A stretch of DNA of 64,000 nt from Alviniconcha marisindica (taxonomy: Eukaryota > Mollusca > Gastropoda > Provannidae): positions 994,501 to 1,058,500 of the forward strand of contig JABMCL010001056.1 of NCBI GenBank assembly GCA_018857735.1, in the 5' to 3' direction. Positions 1 through 16,561 of this stretch are shown here, piece by piece; the stretch's first letter is position 1; each line of letters starts with the position of its first letter. Under the pieces are notes generated by a model, which saw only the letters and a list, made by a program, of their open reading frames with translations, was not told where the DNA came from and searched no databases. The position numbers and the translations under genes were made by a program.

Positions 1-1035
1 GAGCGCAAAACCAGAGAACAGCGCTATAGTTGCTGTTGTTAAGTGCTTAGGGTTCATCTTGAGATGAGGCACTCAACAAGGGTTCATATACACAAATACA
101 AAACAGATCTGTGCTTATAATGATGAGACTGACCCACAGATCACAAAATAATACATTCCGATGCCAGTCCTGCTGAATTTATGACTTCCATTTCTACTCC
201 TCTCCCTCATTTTTGTGAGAGAGAAAACAGTTTCACAACAAAGTAAGCCCTGTACAATAGCTAATGCTGATCAATACATGTGCCAGTCTCTCAGGATATA
301 TGTATTGCTACATAACTGTCTGTTTGTAGTCATTGCGCTGACTGAAACTGACATTTCCTGCTTGCCACTTGCAACCAGTAAAGTTGAAAAGCATAACGCA
401 CACAAGAGAGATTCTAACAAAAAGTGAACACCATAAACTGACCAAACTGACCATTGGTTCTGTACCATCAATACACTTAAAATGAAAATCTATCATACAA
501 ACAAAAAGCTGACAAACCTCAGATAACAACTTCTGGGGCTTGACTTAAACATGCGTATGTACATGTGCTTCTGTGTGTGTGTAGGGGGGGGGGAGGGGGG
601 GGGGTAAGAATGATATAAATTTGTGCATATCAATAATAACGTTGTGCATGTTTTTGATGTCACTTGTTTCCGCTTGTTCATGAAGTGTGCAGGGTATCAT
701 GGGTTCAGTGTGCGGGGAGCTTCCTCTCTTCTAGACACAAATCCCTTGATCTAGCCTACCCATGTTTGCTTGTTTGTTGTATGTGCCTAAGGCTCAGCTA
801 AGACAGGGCTCTCTCGTGTAAGACCCAAACAATAAATATTACAAAACAGCAATCAACAAAAAGTCTGTGTTCTAAACAAGACAGTGCTAAGTTCCAGAAG
901 AATTAGAAGACAGCAGCAAGATCATAGCCAAAGCAAGTTATTCAGTCCATCATGCACGTTAATGAATAAAAGCCTCACAGTGATGTGCTTGGCAACAACC
1001 ACAAAAACAAAAACAAACAAAAGTTATTCAGTCCA
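1..1035. other. Downstream flank / 3' UTR of BTBD17-like gene
   Basis: This stretch lies downstream of the stop codon of the minus-strand BTBD17-like gene at 1036 and probably holds its 3' UTR. It contains a G-run (about 584-603) and AT-rich DNA. The short open frames here have no recognisable domain and look random. I see no clear minus-strand AATAAA close to the stop codon, so the transcript end is not placed. Confidence 0.5.
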
Positions 1036-3714
1036 TCAATCAGCTGGTCGAAGAGTGATCTGCATGATGAGCGAGTCGTCCACAACAAACGGCGACCCAG
1101 GCTCCATCAGCTCAGCCACGGTGATCTTCTTGTCCATCTCTGTGTCGGTGGTGTAGCGCGTCTTTGAGAAGGTCTTGCGCCCTGACACCGACTTGAGGAT
1201 CTGGTGATTGTTGATGATGGACAGGTAGTACTCCACCGGGCGTGGCTGGTCCAGGATGAGGTTAGAGTAGAGCAGAATGCGGAAATCGTCGCTGGTGGAG
1301 GAGAACCCCTTGGGGTGCACCTTCAGCTCCCATTCCCAGGTCTGAGCAGGGTAGGCCGAGGCTCGGGTGGAGAAGCGGAAGCTGACCTCTGCTCCTTTGG
1401 GGTAAGATGAGAACCTGTGGACGACGAAGCGCCTGTCCCATCTCAGGTCAGTGTAATTGCGCAGCAGGAAGCTAGACTTGCTGAAGTCTTTGTTCTTGGC
1501 TCTGGTGGTCAGGGGGAGGGCCAGGAACTTGTAGGCCTGCATGATGTGTTTCTGGAACAGGCCTGGGTAGTTCTCCACCAAAGGGGTGGACTCCAGCTGA
1601 CACAGCTGCTCAGCCGTCATCATGGGAAAGCGTATGTACTCCAGTATATCTGAAAGATGGGCCTCCAGGTTCTCCTGTCGCTCTGGGTGAGTTGGAGACT
1701 GGATCCAGCGTGTCACAGCCAGCCACAGTTCATACTCGTCCTTCACCCGTAGACTCGACGACCTAAGGAACTCCACCAGCTGATCGCGGTCCAGGTTGAC
1801 CCACTCATCATTCCACTCCACTGAACTCATCAGTTCATCCATCTGTGAAGCCAGGGCAGACACGCAGGACAGCACGAGTCCATCATGGAAACACTTGGTG
1901 GCATACTGGAACCAGACATGAAACACATCCTTCAGCTGAAGCTTGGGGATGATGAATGATCGGGCAAAGTCGATGCAGACGCTACGGAGGTCCGTCACAT
2001 TGTACTTGTCAGCCAGGATGAGCACAGGCAAGGTGGTGTCCATGTTGAGCTTGATGTGGCAACTGTACAAAAAGCGCAGGAAGCGTGGGAAGACTCGAGT
2101 GCACACACTCTCTTCAACAAGATTCACCTCCTGTGCACAGAAAGAAACAGCAAACTGAGCATGACAGTGGACACAGCACTCTCAAGTTTCAATAAACAAT
2201 CATAGCCTATGGTCCTTCTGACCACAGAGGGATGGGCTACGTTACATGTTCTTCTGGTCTCTGCTTCAAATGTTCAAATGTGTCACCATCATGCAAAGGG
2301 GTGCAAATGGTACGAGAAAGAGAAGGCTGAAGAAGCTATGCTCTATTTGTTGGTGTCAAAGCAGTACATGATACCCAAGTTTAAATTATTTTTGTAAAGT
2401 TCAGCGTAATCAGTCACCTCCAAAGTCCACTTCTGCTCAATGTTTAGGATGATCTTAAAAGTATATATATATATAAGACTAACAGTTTCAGTATAAGACT
2501 AACACAGCAACAGAGCTTATTTTACATACATGGTATGGAACATTCACAAGCAGCATGTAAACTTAATCTTCAAGATTCAAGGTTACTTTATTATCTCATC
2601 AGAGAAATTAAAACATGGCTGAATATTAACCACACCACGCTTACGCAATAACATATATTGAATGAGAGAAATTAAAAATGAGCTGAACATTAACCAATAA
2701 CACCTATTGTATATTTTGAAACTCAAAACAACAGTTATTGAAAATGCAAAAAGGGAAACCAAAGCAAAGATGCAAGTTGGCCAGAAAACATATTAAATAA
2801 GCAAATATTTTTATCTACAGGCTTAATGCGGTTGGTCTATCATCAATATTCATAAATACACAAGAAGTACTTTTCTGCTTTGAATTTTAGCTCCTCTGGG
2901 TTCAGACACGTTGATTCACTTTTTACCAGCGAAGAATAGAAAATGGTTGGCTTGTGAATTGGTTTTGCTACTTTTTGCCACACATGCTGGCCTTCTTCAC
3001 GACGTTGCTGATACTTCTGACAGCTGGGCAGAAAATGGCAGCACTCACAGTCATGTTTTTTGTGACTTCCAAATCTTGATTTTGACACAAACAGGACCGG
3101 ATATCATGCCCAAAGCATGATTTGTCCCGTGTCAAAATAAATAAGCATTCGTTTGAACTTTTTTGTGTTTGGATCTTGTTTCAGAATGCTAGCAGTCATT
3201 CTGTTTCAGTTTTTGTTTTGTTTTGTTTTTTCATGCCCAAAGCTGCTGTGCCTCTGATTTTTTGTTGTTGTTGCTCTTTTGTTTTTTCTTACTCATTGTT
3301 TATCACCAGAGCACATGATACTGCTTCATTTCCAGTCTCCTCTAGATAGCTACTCACATTGCTCTTGTCACCAGAAGTGTCCCATTCACTGCTGAACATT
3401 CGCTCAAAAACATCACTGGCCCGCACCAGAACCAGCTTGTGGGCGAAGTACTGTTCATTCCCCACAACAAGAGTCACATCACTCAGCAATGGGTTGTTGT
3501 AAAACTTGGCCTGTTCCAGCAAAGCCTGTCGCTCATTGCCATGGCAGTCAATGCCCTCAGGACTCTCAAGGGCCAGTGAAAGTGAAGCTGGAGATTGTGG
3601 AGATGATGATGCATTGGAGTTGGCATTCACAGGTTGATCAGAAGAATTGTCTGCTGCTTCTCCTAGCAGCAAATCCAAGGGGATAACTGGTGCCTGACGA
3701 GGTGGTGAAGCCAT
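1036..3714 (-). CDS. BTBD17: BTB-BACK domain protein, BTBD17-like
   Basis: Two coding exons on the minus strand: 3714-3358 (119 codons) and 2130-1036 (364 codons plus stop), together 483 aa, close to the roughly 480 aa of vertebrate BTBD17. The donor is AAT|GTGAGT and the acceptor GTGCACAG|GAG; the join is in phase 0. Residues 1-72 are low complexity (Ser/Asn/Pro). A BTB/POZ fold starts near residue 73 (LLSDVTLVVG, then FAHKLVLVRASDVFERMF), and the intron falls inside it. A BACK-type helical region follows (about 180-280), and the last 200 residues resemble the conserved C-terminal domain of BTBD17 and related proteins. BTB-BACK proteins oligomerise and many act as adaptors; the role of this subgroup is poorly known. 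Start choice: Met at 3714 follows an acceptor-like CTGGTTGTAG at about 3734, so a non-coding first exon probably lies further right. The BTB-BACK call is firm; the BTBD17 name is by overall resemblance. Confidence 0.82.
2805..3095 (+). repeat. Dispersed repeat family A, copy 1
   Basis: The segment shares collinear blocks (AAATATTTT..TCT.CAGGCTT, TTTGAATTTTAGCTCCTC, ACCAGCGAAGAATAGAAAA, GACTTCCAAATCTTGATTTT) with 26420-26720 and 61060-61320. No coding capacity is visible. It looks like a non-autonomous element or a fragment of one. Confidence 0.65.
3095..3210 (+). repeat. Dispersed repeat family B tail (TTTGGATCTTG family), copy 1
   Basis: It contains the diagnostic run GTGTCAAAATAAATAAGC, then TTTGTGTTTGGATCTTG and CTAGCAGTCATTCTGTTTCA. 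The same order recurs at 21060-21160, 32190-32290, 45290-45350 and three times at 55085-55625. In this copy the element abuts repeat family A directly. Confidence 0.7.
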
Positions 3715-5454
3715 CTTCTGGTGTATGTCAGTTCTACAACCAGTGCAACAAAACAACAAATTTGAGACTAAAATTAAACATTTTATATACAACTACAAGG
3801 ATAAAGTAAATTGCAAATTTATGTAACACTAATATAAAAACATTTTTTTATTGTTAACAGAAAATGTAACAAGCAGATCTTTGCAAGAATAATACAGGAT
3901 TTTAGACAGTTATTCTTGGATGAAATTTAAGCAGTTTTGCAAAGTAGATTCCTCTATTGTTTTAGGAGAGGGAAAAAAAGGAAAATATTTCAGATAGTCT
4001 AAGAACTTGTGCTTGTTGCTGTAACACTATAGCTGTTCATCATGACTATGGTGGTACTGGTGCTGTCAGTGGCAGTGCCATGATCACTGTCAGTTTATAC
4101 TGATATATATTAGAACTAGTGCAAGCTTAATTTATCTGCAAGCTACATCACTTTCTTCTCTTGTCCTTCTTCTCCTTCCATGGGCTGATCAAGGTCAGTT
4201 TCAGACAATGACTATGATTAATAAACCAAGCATCACAACTGGGGAGAAGAATACAAACATGACTGTCAAGTGGGTTCATTTTTGTTAAACGGTGTGCCAG
4301 AAATCATAAGAAACAAGTGCTGTGAGCACCCAGGGACAGGGGGTGCATATACATAGGTAACCTCTATTTCCTGATGGGGTATACATGACATTAATCAGAA
4401 AGCAACTTAAGTTGGCCAGTCACTTGTTGCCGTCACTCCGACCGTCACTATCCCTAGACGCTTTATTCTTCTTCTTGGTAGAATCCCTAATACGGGCAAA
4501 AATCTTCAAATATCTTTCACTAAAATGAAGAAAAACTGTTTGGTGCCCCCATCTTATTTAGTTACGGTGATGCAATACGTTATCCAGCCCTACAAAAGAC
4601 AGTAACACTAACAGTCAGTGTTTCGACAGAAGCTGTCTTGTGGAGAGAGAGAGAGAGGGACAGAGGAAAATACCATCGATATAGTCGATTCTTAACGAGA
4701 CAGCTGTTAGGTTCTTGTTAAAAACCCGCACGAACTACCCCGAGACTTTGTGTCCTTGCACATATCCGGAACTCTAGACCTCTGTTGTGTTAAGAAAAGA
4801 AGAGGCTAAATTTAAAAAAGAAAAGCGTGGCTATCCACAAGACAAAGACATGGCGGTGTTGTTTTGTTTACGCACGCACTTGTCATCTATCTCGCACATA
4901 TTGTCATAAAGCGGCCAAAACACAAAACAGTAAAGAAACAACAACCTTTCCAAACATGCTTACGCCTAAAATGATAACTTTACCGTTCACATAAGTGATG
5001 TTTGCATCGTGTTTGCTGTGCATAAATTAATTTTTCATGTGATCTATTTTAGTTTGTGTGAGAGCATCATCAGCTGTTTCTCTTTCATGGACCCATTGCT
5101 ACTTCTGTGAGAGAGTTGTGTAAAGGGCAGTAATCCATTTGTTTGGGTCTGTGGTTTGGGTCGAAGCACCGTGCCGCTGAGCTGGGTCGAAGTCACAGTC
5201 TGTGGTCGAAGTTGGAAGCTCACATCGGAATGGGAATTAGACCTACTCTGTCGTGGCCGGTTGTAGCCACAGCTTACCGCTACGGCTGCACGTACCCCCA
5301 CCCCTCCTCCCCCTCTACAAGTGGCAGTTTTTGTGTGTTTTTACCGTGCAGTGTCTGCAGCTCGGCGGCAGTGGAACACAGATTTGCAGTTGTAAACGTG
5401 TGCTTTTAGTCATGGACCTGTATATAAATATAGGTCCATGCTTTCAGTATTCGT

Positions 5455-5545
5455 ACAGAGCTCAGGAGCTATGTGAAAGTCGAGGTGGACGTCCTGGGCT
5501 CCCGTCCCTAACCTATGGTTTCTGCGGACGTAACTGAAGCAACAC
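5455..5545 (+). repeat. SINE-like repeat family C, copy
   Basis: Family C is recognised by GGTGGACGTCCTGGGCTCCC, CCGTCCCTAA and GGTTTCTGCGGACGTAA, usually followed by a GAACTTGAAC-type tail. Other copies lie at about 7525-7640, 10186-10290, 11535-11650 (minus), 11655-11775 (minus) and 60110-60205 (minus). The multiple orientations and conserved blocks support a dispersed short retroelement. Confidence 0.65.
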
Positions 5546-6209
5546 GGCTTCAACCAAGAACCAACAGTACGAAGTACTGTTGTAAAAAGAGTGACCTGGA
5601 AGGGGTGGGGTGGGGGTATTTTTAGTCTCTTCTCATCTGCTGGACAAAACGTGCCGGCTTTTGAGAAGGCCAGTTAATTCGTTGTTAAAGCAATGTATGG
5701 CCGCCGTACTCGCTGCGGTCTTTGCGTTGATTCAGTCAGTTGTCGCCACTGACGTGACACGGCGGTCGTACACATCGAGTCAGTCATAGTTGCAGCTAGT
5801 ACTTAATTGTAGCTTCAAGTTATGGCTCCAGTGCCATAATCGCACCGATAACAGTTTGCAGCTGTAACTCACTCTTGAATCCGCAATTGTGGGGTACGAC
5901 TGTTATGGCCAATAATACATCAAATAATAATGATGCGTAATGTGTTCACGCTCACGTAAACAACCGACCATGATTGTGCTGCCACTGGCCTTTCAGACAC
6001 GGCAAAGGGCACGCTGTACGTCAGTCACAGCCTCTCCCACACTCCGAGCATCGCCGCTTTCCCGTACCGGCCTTTCTCCCTAGGAAGGATGTCGTAAACC
6101 AGTGCTTGGAGTTTGAGCCTCTCTTTCTCTCTTTCTTCTGGACGGCTTTACGGCTGGTGTGCGACTGTATTCTTCGTGTTTTGTTGTCCTGCTGTTGTTG
6201 TTTCATGTG

Positions 6210-6210
<1 letters not shown>

Positions 6211-6270
<60 letters not shown>

Positions 6271-6430
6271 GCCGCGTGTGCCTGTGACGGTGTCAGTGCG
6301 TGCGTGCGTGTGTGTGTGTATGTGTGTGTGCGTGCGTGCGTGCGCGCGCGCGCGCGCGTGTGTGTGTGTACGTGCGTATGAGTGTGTCAGTGTGTACGTG
6401 CGTGCGCGTGTGTGTGTGTGTGTGTGTGTT
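6211..6430. repeat. GT/GC microsatellite cluster
   Basis: An uninterrupted GT run at 6211-6268 is followed by imperfect GT, GTGC and GC runs to 6430, including a CG-alternating stretch at about 6343-6358. Alternating purine-pyrimidine DNA of this type is prone to Z-DNA. It produces spurious open frames rich in Val/Cys or His/Thr. Confidence 0.95.
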
Positions 6431-6834
6431 CCTCTGGCCACGGTGATGCGTTGATCGACCAAGGCTTGCTTCAGTTGGGCAAGACGACTTAACGGTTTCG
6501 GTGACTCAGTCACTGAATGTCTGTAATAGTCATCAACAGTGGGGACGTGGCGGCGTTCCCAAGAGAGCTTTCCTTCTCCGCGGCCTGAAGCCACCACGTC
6601 GTACAGAATGGGAGCACAAGCACATAACTGCAAGCATAAATCTCTCAGTGTGGTACCAGGCGAAGCAGCCCTCACATTCCGGCTCCTGCACATTTGATGA
6701 TTTATTCAAAGTAAGTGTCGCGGAAGTAACTGATATTAAGTACTTCATGATGGCTGCTGTCACATTTGGAGGCTGGTGTCGACGGTAATGCAGCGACTGC
6801 TTTTGCAGGTGCAAAATCACTGAGTCGGGAAGCA

Positions 6835-6919
<85 letters not shown>

Positions 6920-6925
6920 CGTGGC
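6835..6925. repeat. GT microsatellite
   Basis: About 40 uninterrupted GT dinucleotides in the 5' flank of the globin gene. Confidence 0.97.
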
Positions 6926-7524
6926 TAAAAATTGCCTCTTGATTTTGCTGCTGCAAAACTTGTGGCAACTTTGCAGTGGAACACACCCGGCAAGTCCAAG
7001 CCTCGCTTCGCTGGTGGAAGGATGTCGTAAACCGACGTTTGGAGTTTGGCAGATGCATAGTATAGGCGACCGCGATGGCATCTTCTCGATCTTTGCATCT
7101 TCACTTTCAGCATGTTGCCCCTGCAAAACTTCAGTAACTCGGGATTTTGTTGTTTTTTGTTTGTTTTTTAAGGGAGAAAAAAAAAAGGGAAAGAACAGAT
7201 GAAAATTGCACGTCAGAGCCTTGTTGATTGCATTTTGTAGCGGCAAATACTGTGAGATACAAAAACTTGGCGGAAGCTATGACGCCGAATGTCGCTTTTG
7301 GAGATGCAAACTGCCACGAGTTATGCTGCACATAACTGTGTTCTGGCTTTGTTGTGAGTAATAGACTTTGTCGACTGCCGAGGCCTTCTTTGACCATAAG
7401 GGAGGCGTCACCTGGCACTGCTTGTGACGCGTATTTATAACTGCAGCAAAACGCGTGGTTATGTTCACACCGGCGGGCCACTTGCCGGCTCTGCCAGTGA
7501 ATCTTGATTGTTTGCCTCAGAGAC

Positions 7525-7640
7525 TTATTCATCAGAGAACGCAGGAGGTGTGTGGAAGTCGAGGTGGCCGTCCTGGGCCCCCCGTCCCTAATGGTCCGTA
7601 GGGTTTCTGCGGACGTAAAACAACACTAAACTTGAACTCA
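7525..7640 (+). repeat. SINE-like repeat family C, copy
   Basis: It carries GAGGTGGCCGTCCTGGGC, the CCGTCCCTAA block and GGTTTCTGCGGACGTAA, then AACAACACTAAACTTGAACT. The copy ends about 165 bp before the globin start codon, so it may contribute to the globin 5' UTR or promoter. Confidence 0.65.
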
Positions 7641-7804
7641 ATCATCACCAACAGTGACGAAACGACACTGCTTTGTTGAGACAACAGCCATCTTCCAGTT
7701 GTCGCGTACAGAGGATCTGATACTTCTGATACTACAGTACTGGTAATACAGATACCATATGAAAAAAACACTTCTAGGGACAGACACCCTTGCTGCAGTG
7801 GAAG

Positions 7805-13107
<5,303 letters not shown>

Positions 13108-13324
13108 AAACTACCTGCAGGATTGATCATGTGTTCAGTGCAGTGACGACTGGCCCATCTTGGGGTCACTGAAATGGTAAAAATTCATATTATAATACAA
13201 TACAAATGATGCAATTGTATGCCCTCGTGGGGAAATTTGTTCACAACCAGTTAACACAAGAAAACAAAACATACAATAAATATAGTTCAAGACAGTTTAG
13301 GATATTACGAATTACGCACAAAAG

Positions 13325-13373
<49 letters not shown>

Positions 13374-14103
13374 GTGAGCGCGCTCGCACACGCACAAACA
13401 TTTTAAAGCCATTACAAATTAATGCGCTTTAAACGTAAATAACACGTGCCGCACAGCGACTCATTCAGCCGCCACGCCGCACTCACACACATACACACAC
13501 ACACACATTGAATAATATTCAGTGTGGTGTAGGTGTGTTCGAGCTTTGTCATGGATTATATTCTGTATTATATTATTCATAGCGTAGCCTCGCTGCATTT
13601 TACTGTTAAAGAACACATTTTTGGAGCAGTCTTTGTCCAGTTATTGCACGGTGTGTATCCGTGCCATGTGTGAGTGGCTGGATACAGTGTGCGTGGGTGT
13701 GGGCGTACTGTCTCATGGATTATCTTTTGTATGATTATTCATATTTATAGCGGCATTGAACTAGACTATTAAAGTACTATTTTTGTTGTTGTTGTGGGAT
13801 GTGATGATTTGATACTGATGTACCGTATTAGGACATGATATTAGGATGCGACGTTTTGTGTTGTGCTGTGTACCAGGCCGCCGCCAAATAATCTTACCCT
13901 TGGGGACAATGAAGCTGAACTGTTATTGTGTTGCATTGCATTGCATTGTATTGTATTTCTCTCTCTCTCTCTCTTGTTCAGTTTACTGAGGGGCATCTGT
14001 AGTGCCGATCGCCACGCTGCCACTAGAGGAATGTGTTAAATTCTGCGTGTCAGTCAGTGTTCAACGTCTTTTGTTTCTCTCTCTCTCTCTCCCCCCTCCC
14101 CCA

Positions 14104-14255
<152 letters not shown>

Positions 14256-14289
14256 ACTCTCTCTCTGTGTGGTCATTTGAGACCTATTT

Positions 14290-14735
14290 TATACACCAAT
14301 ACAACTCCGCCCAGTCCTTCCGACTGCCTTCCGACCCCCCCCCCCCCCCCCCCCCCCACCGTTCCCCCCTTCTCCCTTACTGTTCTTATATAAGCATTGA
14401 CTGCTTCTGTTTTCTTTTCCGATACTAGTCATATGAACTGATCAGATGTTCTACTGCTTCATTTGCTCATAATATACTCACCGTATGCTCATAATATGTA
14501 ACTGAATGATGTATGGCATGTGTTCATCTGGCGCTGTGAGCACGCTATGTTTGTGTGGAAATTCTCATGTATAACGTTTCACTCACTCATTCATGCCTAT
14601 ATGTATATAAATAATGCCTGTATTTTTGATATCTATTCATCAGCAGCTTAGCAAGGATTAGTTGTTAGACAGGTTTTTGACTGAACCTAAACTACAATCC
14701 TTGTCAAAATAAAGTTTTTGAGTTCGAGTTCGAGT
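14290..14735 (+). repeat. Probable retroelement 3' end with GAGTTC tail
   Basis: An AT-rich segment ends in AAAATAAAGTTTTTGAGTTC followed by further GAGTTC units. A polyadenylation-like AATAAA followed by a short tandem tail is typical of CR1- or L2-like LINE ends and of SINEs that share them. No reverse transcriptase is preserved. Confidence 0.45.
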
Positions 14736-15184
14736 TCTCTCTTTCGCGCTTTCCGACTTCCTCTCTCGCTCCCTCGGCTTTGTCACCCAGCCCGACGCTG
14801 TGCTCCATCATTAAAATCGTTTCATTTCCACCTATTTTTAGACATCCTTTAGAAAAAACACCATGACCATGGGCGGCATTGCATAGATATCAAAACAACC
14901 ACAGTGCACGGCCATTAGAAAAGTTTATTCCGAAAGGGGCATGCATTTAACAAACAAAAAAATCAAAAAAAATCATGCACCTCTATTAGGCTAAGTTAAT
15001 TGCTGCACGGTGGCTCACACGGTACTGCATAACCAAGACGATACGAATAAATAATAAGCATAATATAATCTCATTCTCTCTCTCCCCGGCCAGTTACACA
15101 CACACACACACACATCGGAGTACAGCATGAACGGTGCCCAGAACCAGTGAACAAATGTTGGTGACCTAATTTCACAGTACCACA

Positions 15185-15590
15185 AAACTTTCAAAGTCGG
15201 TAGACTGGCACGCCCTGGCAATCTGGCACGCCAAAAAAAGTCGGCAGACTAGCTTTTGTCAATCTGGCATGCTGAAAAAGTCGGTAGACTAACTGTCGGC
15301 AATCTGGCATGCCGAAAAAGTCGGCAGACTAGCTATCTGCAATCTGGCATGCCAAAACTGAAAAGTCGGCAGATTGGCTGTCGGCAATCTGGCACGAAGA
15401 AAGGGTCGGTAGAATGGCTGTCGGCAATTTGGCATGCAGAAATAATCAGCAGACTAGCTGTCGGCAAACTGGCATGCATAAAAAGTCGGCAGACTGGCTG
15501 TCGTCTAACTGGTATGCAGCAAAAGTCGGCAGACTGGTTGTCGACAAACTGGCATGCAGAAAAAGTCGGCAGACTGGCATATCACATACC
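15185..15590. repeat. 40-bp minisatellite, about 10 copies
   Basis: The period is 40 bp, measured between GAAAAAGTCGG motifs at 15274 and 15314. The core reads GTCGGCAGACTGGCTGTCGG and then CAATCTGGCATGC. A frame of 117 codons is open across it, but 40 is not a multiple of three and the frame has no domain, so coding is unlikely. Confidence 0.9.
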
Positions 15591-15954
15591 CCCGTCGGAG
15601 CCTTATTAAATTTTCACACCGCTGTAATACTCCGTAGACTAGTCACGGAAATAGAGAGCGTTCGAGACTTAGGAGTCAGTGTTGGCTACACCAACAGTGC
15701 AGTGTACAACTTGCTTAGGCAAGTGTGTAGAGCACACAGATCTACGTGGTGTACACATGCTATTTCGCATTATAGTGCCCAACTTCAACAGTTTGAAGAT
15801 TAACACATTCAGTGCATGCTGCGTTATTTTGATGTTTCTATAATCCACCAACCTCTGGCATGTATGGCGTACAGGATCTTTAACATGCGTGTGGGATCCT
15901 TTTGTTTGCGTGCGCACACGGGGGACCTCGATTTATAATCCAATCCTAAGGATT

Positions 15955-16095
15955 TCTGTAGAGTCTGCGCAGAATTTCAGTGACTTTGGACCGGAGAAAT
16001 CCCGGGGCCGGGCACGTAACGGTCACCCATCCATGCAGTGAGCATGCGCGCTGAATCCTGCTGAACACCGAGAGCCCCTGACTCATGTGTGACAA
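15955..16095 (-). repeat. 5S-rRNA-like SINE fragment, minus strand
   Basis: On the minus strand the segment reads GCATGGATGGGTGACCGTTA followed by CGTGCCCGGCCCCGGG, which matches the box C region of 5S rRNA (TTGGATGGGTGACC). It aligns along its length with 61505-61640 on the plus strand. It is too divergent from 5S rRNA to be a functional gene, so a 5S-derived SINE is the best reading. Confidence 0.55.
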
Positions 16096-16134
16096 GTATG
16101 TGATAGCGCCGCTTGAGACTGAGTAACGGCCGAA

Positions 16135-16279
16135 CTCCAAGCACTGGTTTACCACATCCTTCCTTTGGAGGAAGATGCCGGAAAGCGGTGCTCGGAGTGT
16201 GGGTAACGGCCACACTCCGAGCATCGCTTTTCGGCACCGTCCTCCAAGGAGGAAGGATGTCGTAAACCAGTGCTTGGAG
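16135..16279. repeat. Large near-perfect palindrome
   Basis: The left arm 16135-16203 and right arm 16210-16279 are reverse complements with few mismatches around a 6-bp centre. The arms contain CCAAGCACTGGTTTACCAC and CCACACTCCGAGCATCGC. The right arm then continues into further direct copies to about 16480. Confidence 0.85.
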
Positions 16280-16480
16280 TCGCTTACCGGCACCTTCCTC
16301 CAAGGAGGAAGGATGTCGTAAACCAGTGCTTGGAGTCGCTTTCCGGCATCTTCCTCCAAGGAGGAAGACTGTCGTAAACCAGTGCTTGGAGTTTGGGTAA
16401 CGGCCTTCTGGCGAGTGGAGGACTCGAGCACACTCCACCCGGAGGAAGGATGTCGTAAACCACTGCTTGGAGTTTGGAAC
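16209..16480 (+). repeat. Tandem array of roughly 57-bp units (GGAAGGATGTCGTAAACC family)
   Basis: Three to four direct copies with the core GGAAGGATGTCGTAAACCAG, then TGCTTGGAGT and CACCTTCCTCCAAGGAGG. Single dispersed members occur near 6085-6115 and 7010-7055. Confidence 0.8.
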
Positions 16481-16561
16481 TAGAGAGTGTGCACCACCAC
16501 CTTTTTACTGAGGTTAATCAGGCTAATATTATAATAATACCTGACGGCATCACAGGTTTTT

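Larger units (their letters stand above)
2131..3357 (-). other. Intron of BTBD17-like gene, with dispersed repeats
   Basis: This intron splits the BTB domain. It holds a LINE-type 3' end motif (about 2575-2660, reading TTACTTTATTATCTCATCA), a copy of a roughly 280-bp dispersed repeat at about 2805-3095 whose relatives lie at 26.4 and 61.1 kb, and directly after it a copy of the tail repeat found at 21.1, 32.2 and 55 kb. I see no additional coding exon here. Confidence 0.6.
3734..7804. other. Head-to-head intergenic region between BTBD17-like and globin
   Basis: The region separates two divergent genes (starts at 3714 minus and 7805 plus) and must contain their 5' non-coding exons and promoters, which I could not place. 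It contains SINE-like copies (about 5455-5545 and 7525-7640), repeats carrying GGAAGGATGTCGTAAACC (about 6085-6115 and 7010-7055), long GT tracts (6211-6268, 6310-6430, 6835-6925) and otherwise unremarkable sequence. The open frames here are translations of GT/AC repeats. Confidence 0.55.

Noticed and set aside
6180..6693. Long open frames rich in Val-Cys, Thr-His or Arg-Glu at many GT, AC and GA tracts across the window
   Set aside because: They are translations of dinucleotide repeats in several frames on both strands. They have no domains and no splice support.
15256..15803. Open frames with repeated WHAEKS / GRLAVGKLAC peptides
   Set aside because: The underlying repeat has a 40-bp period, not a multiple of three, so the peptide cycles through frames. 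This is a minisatellite, not a repeat protein.
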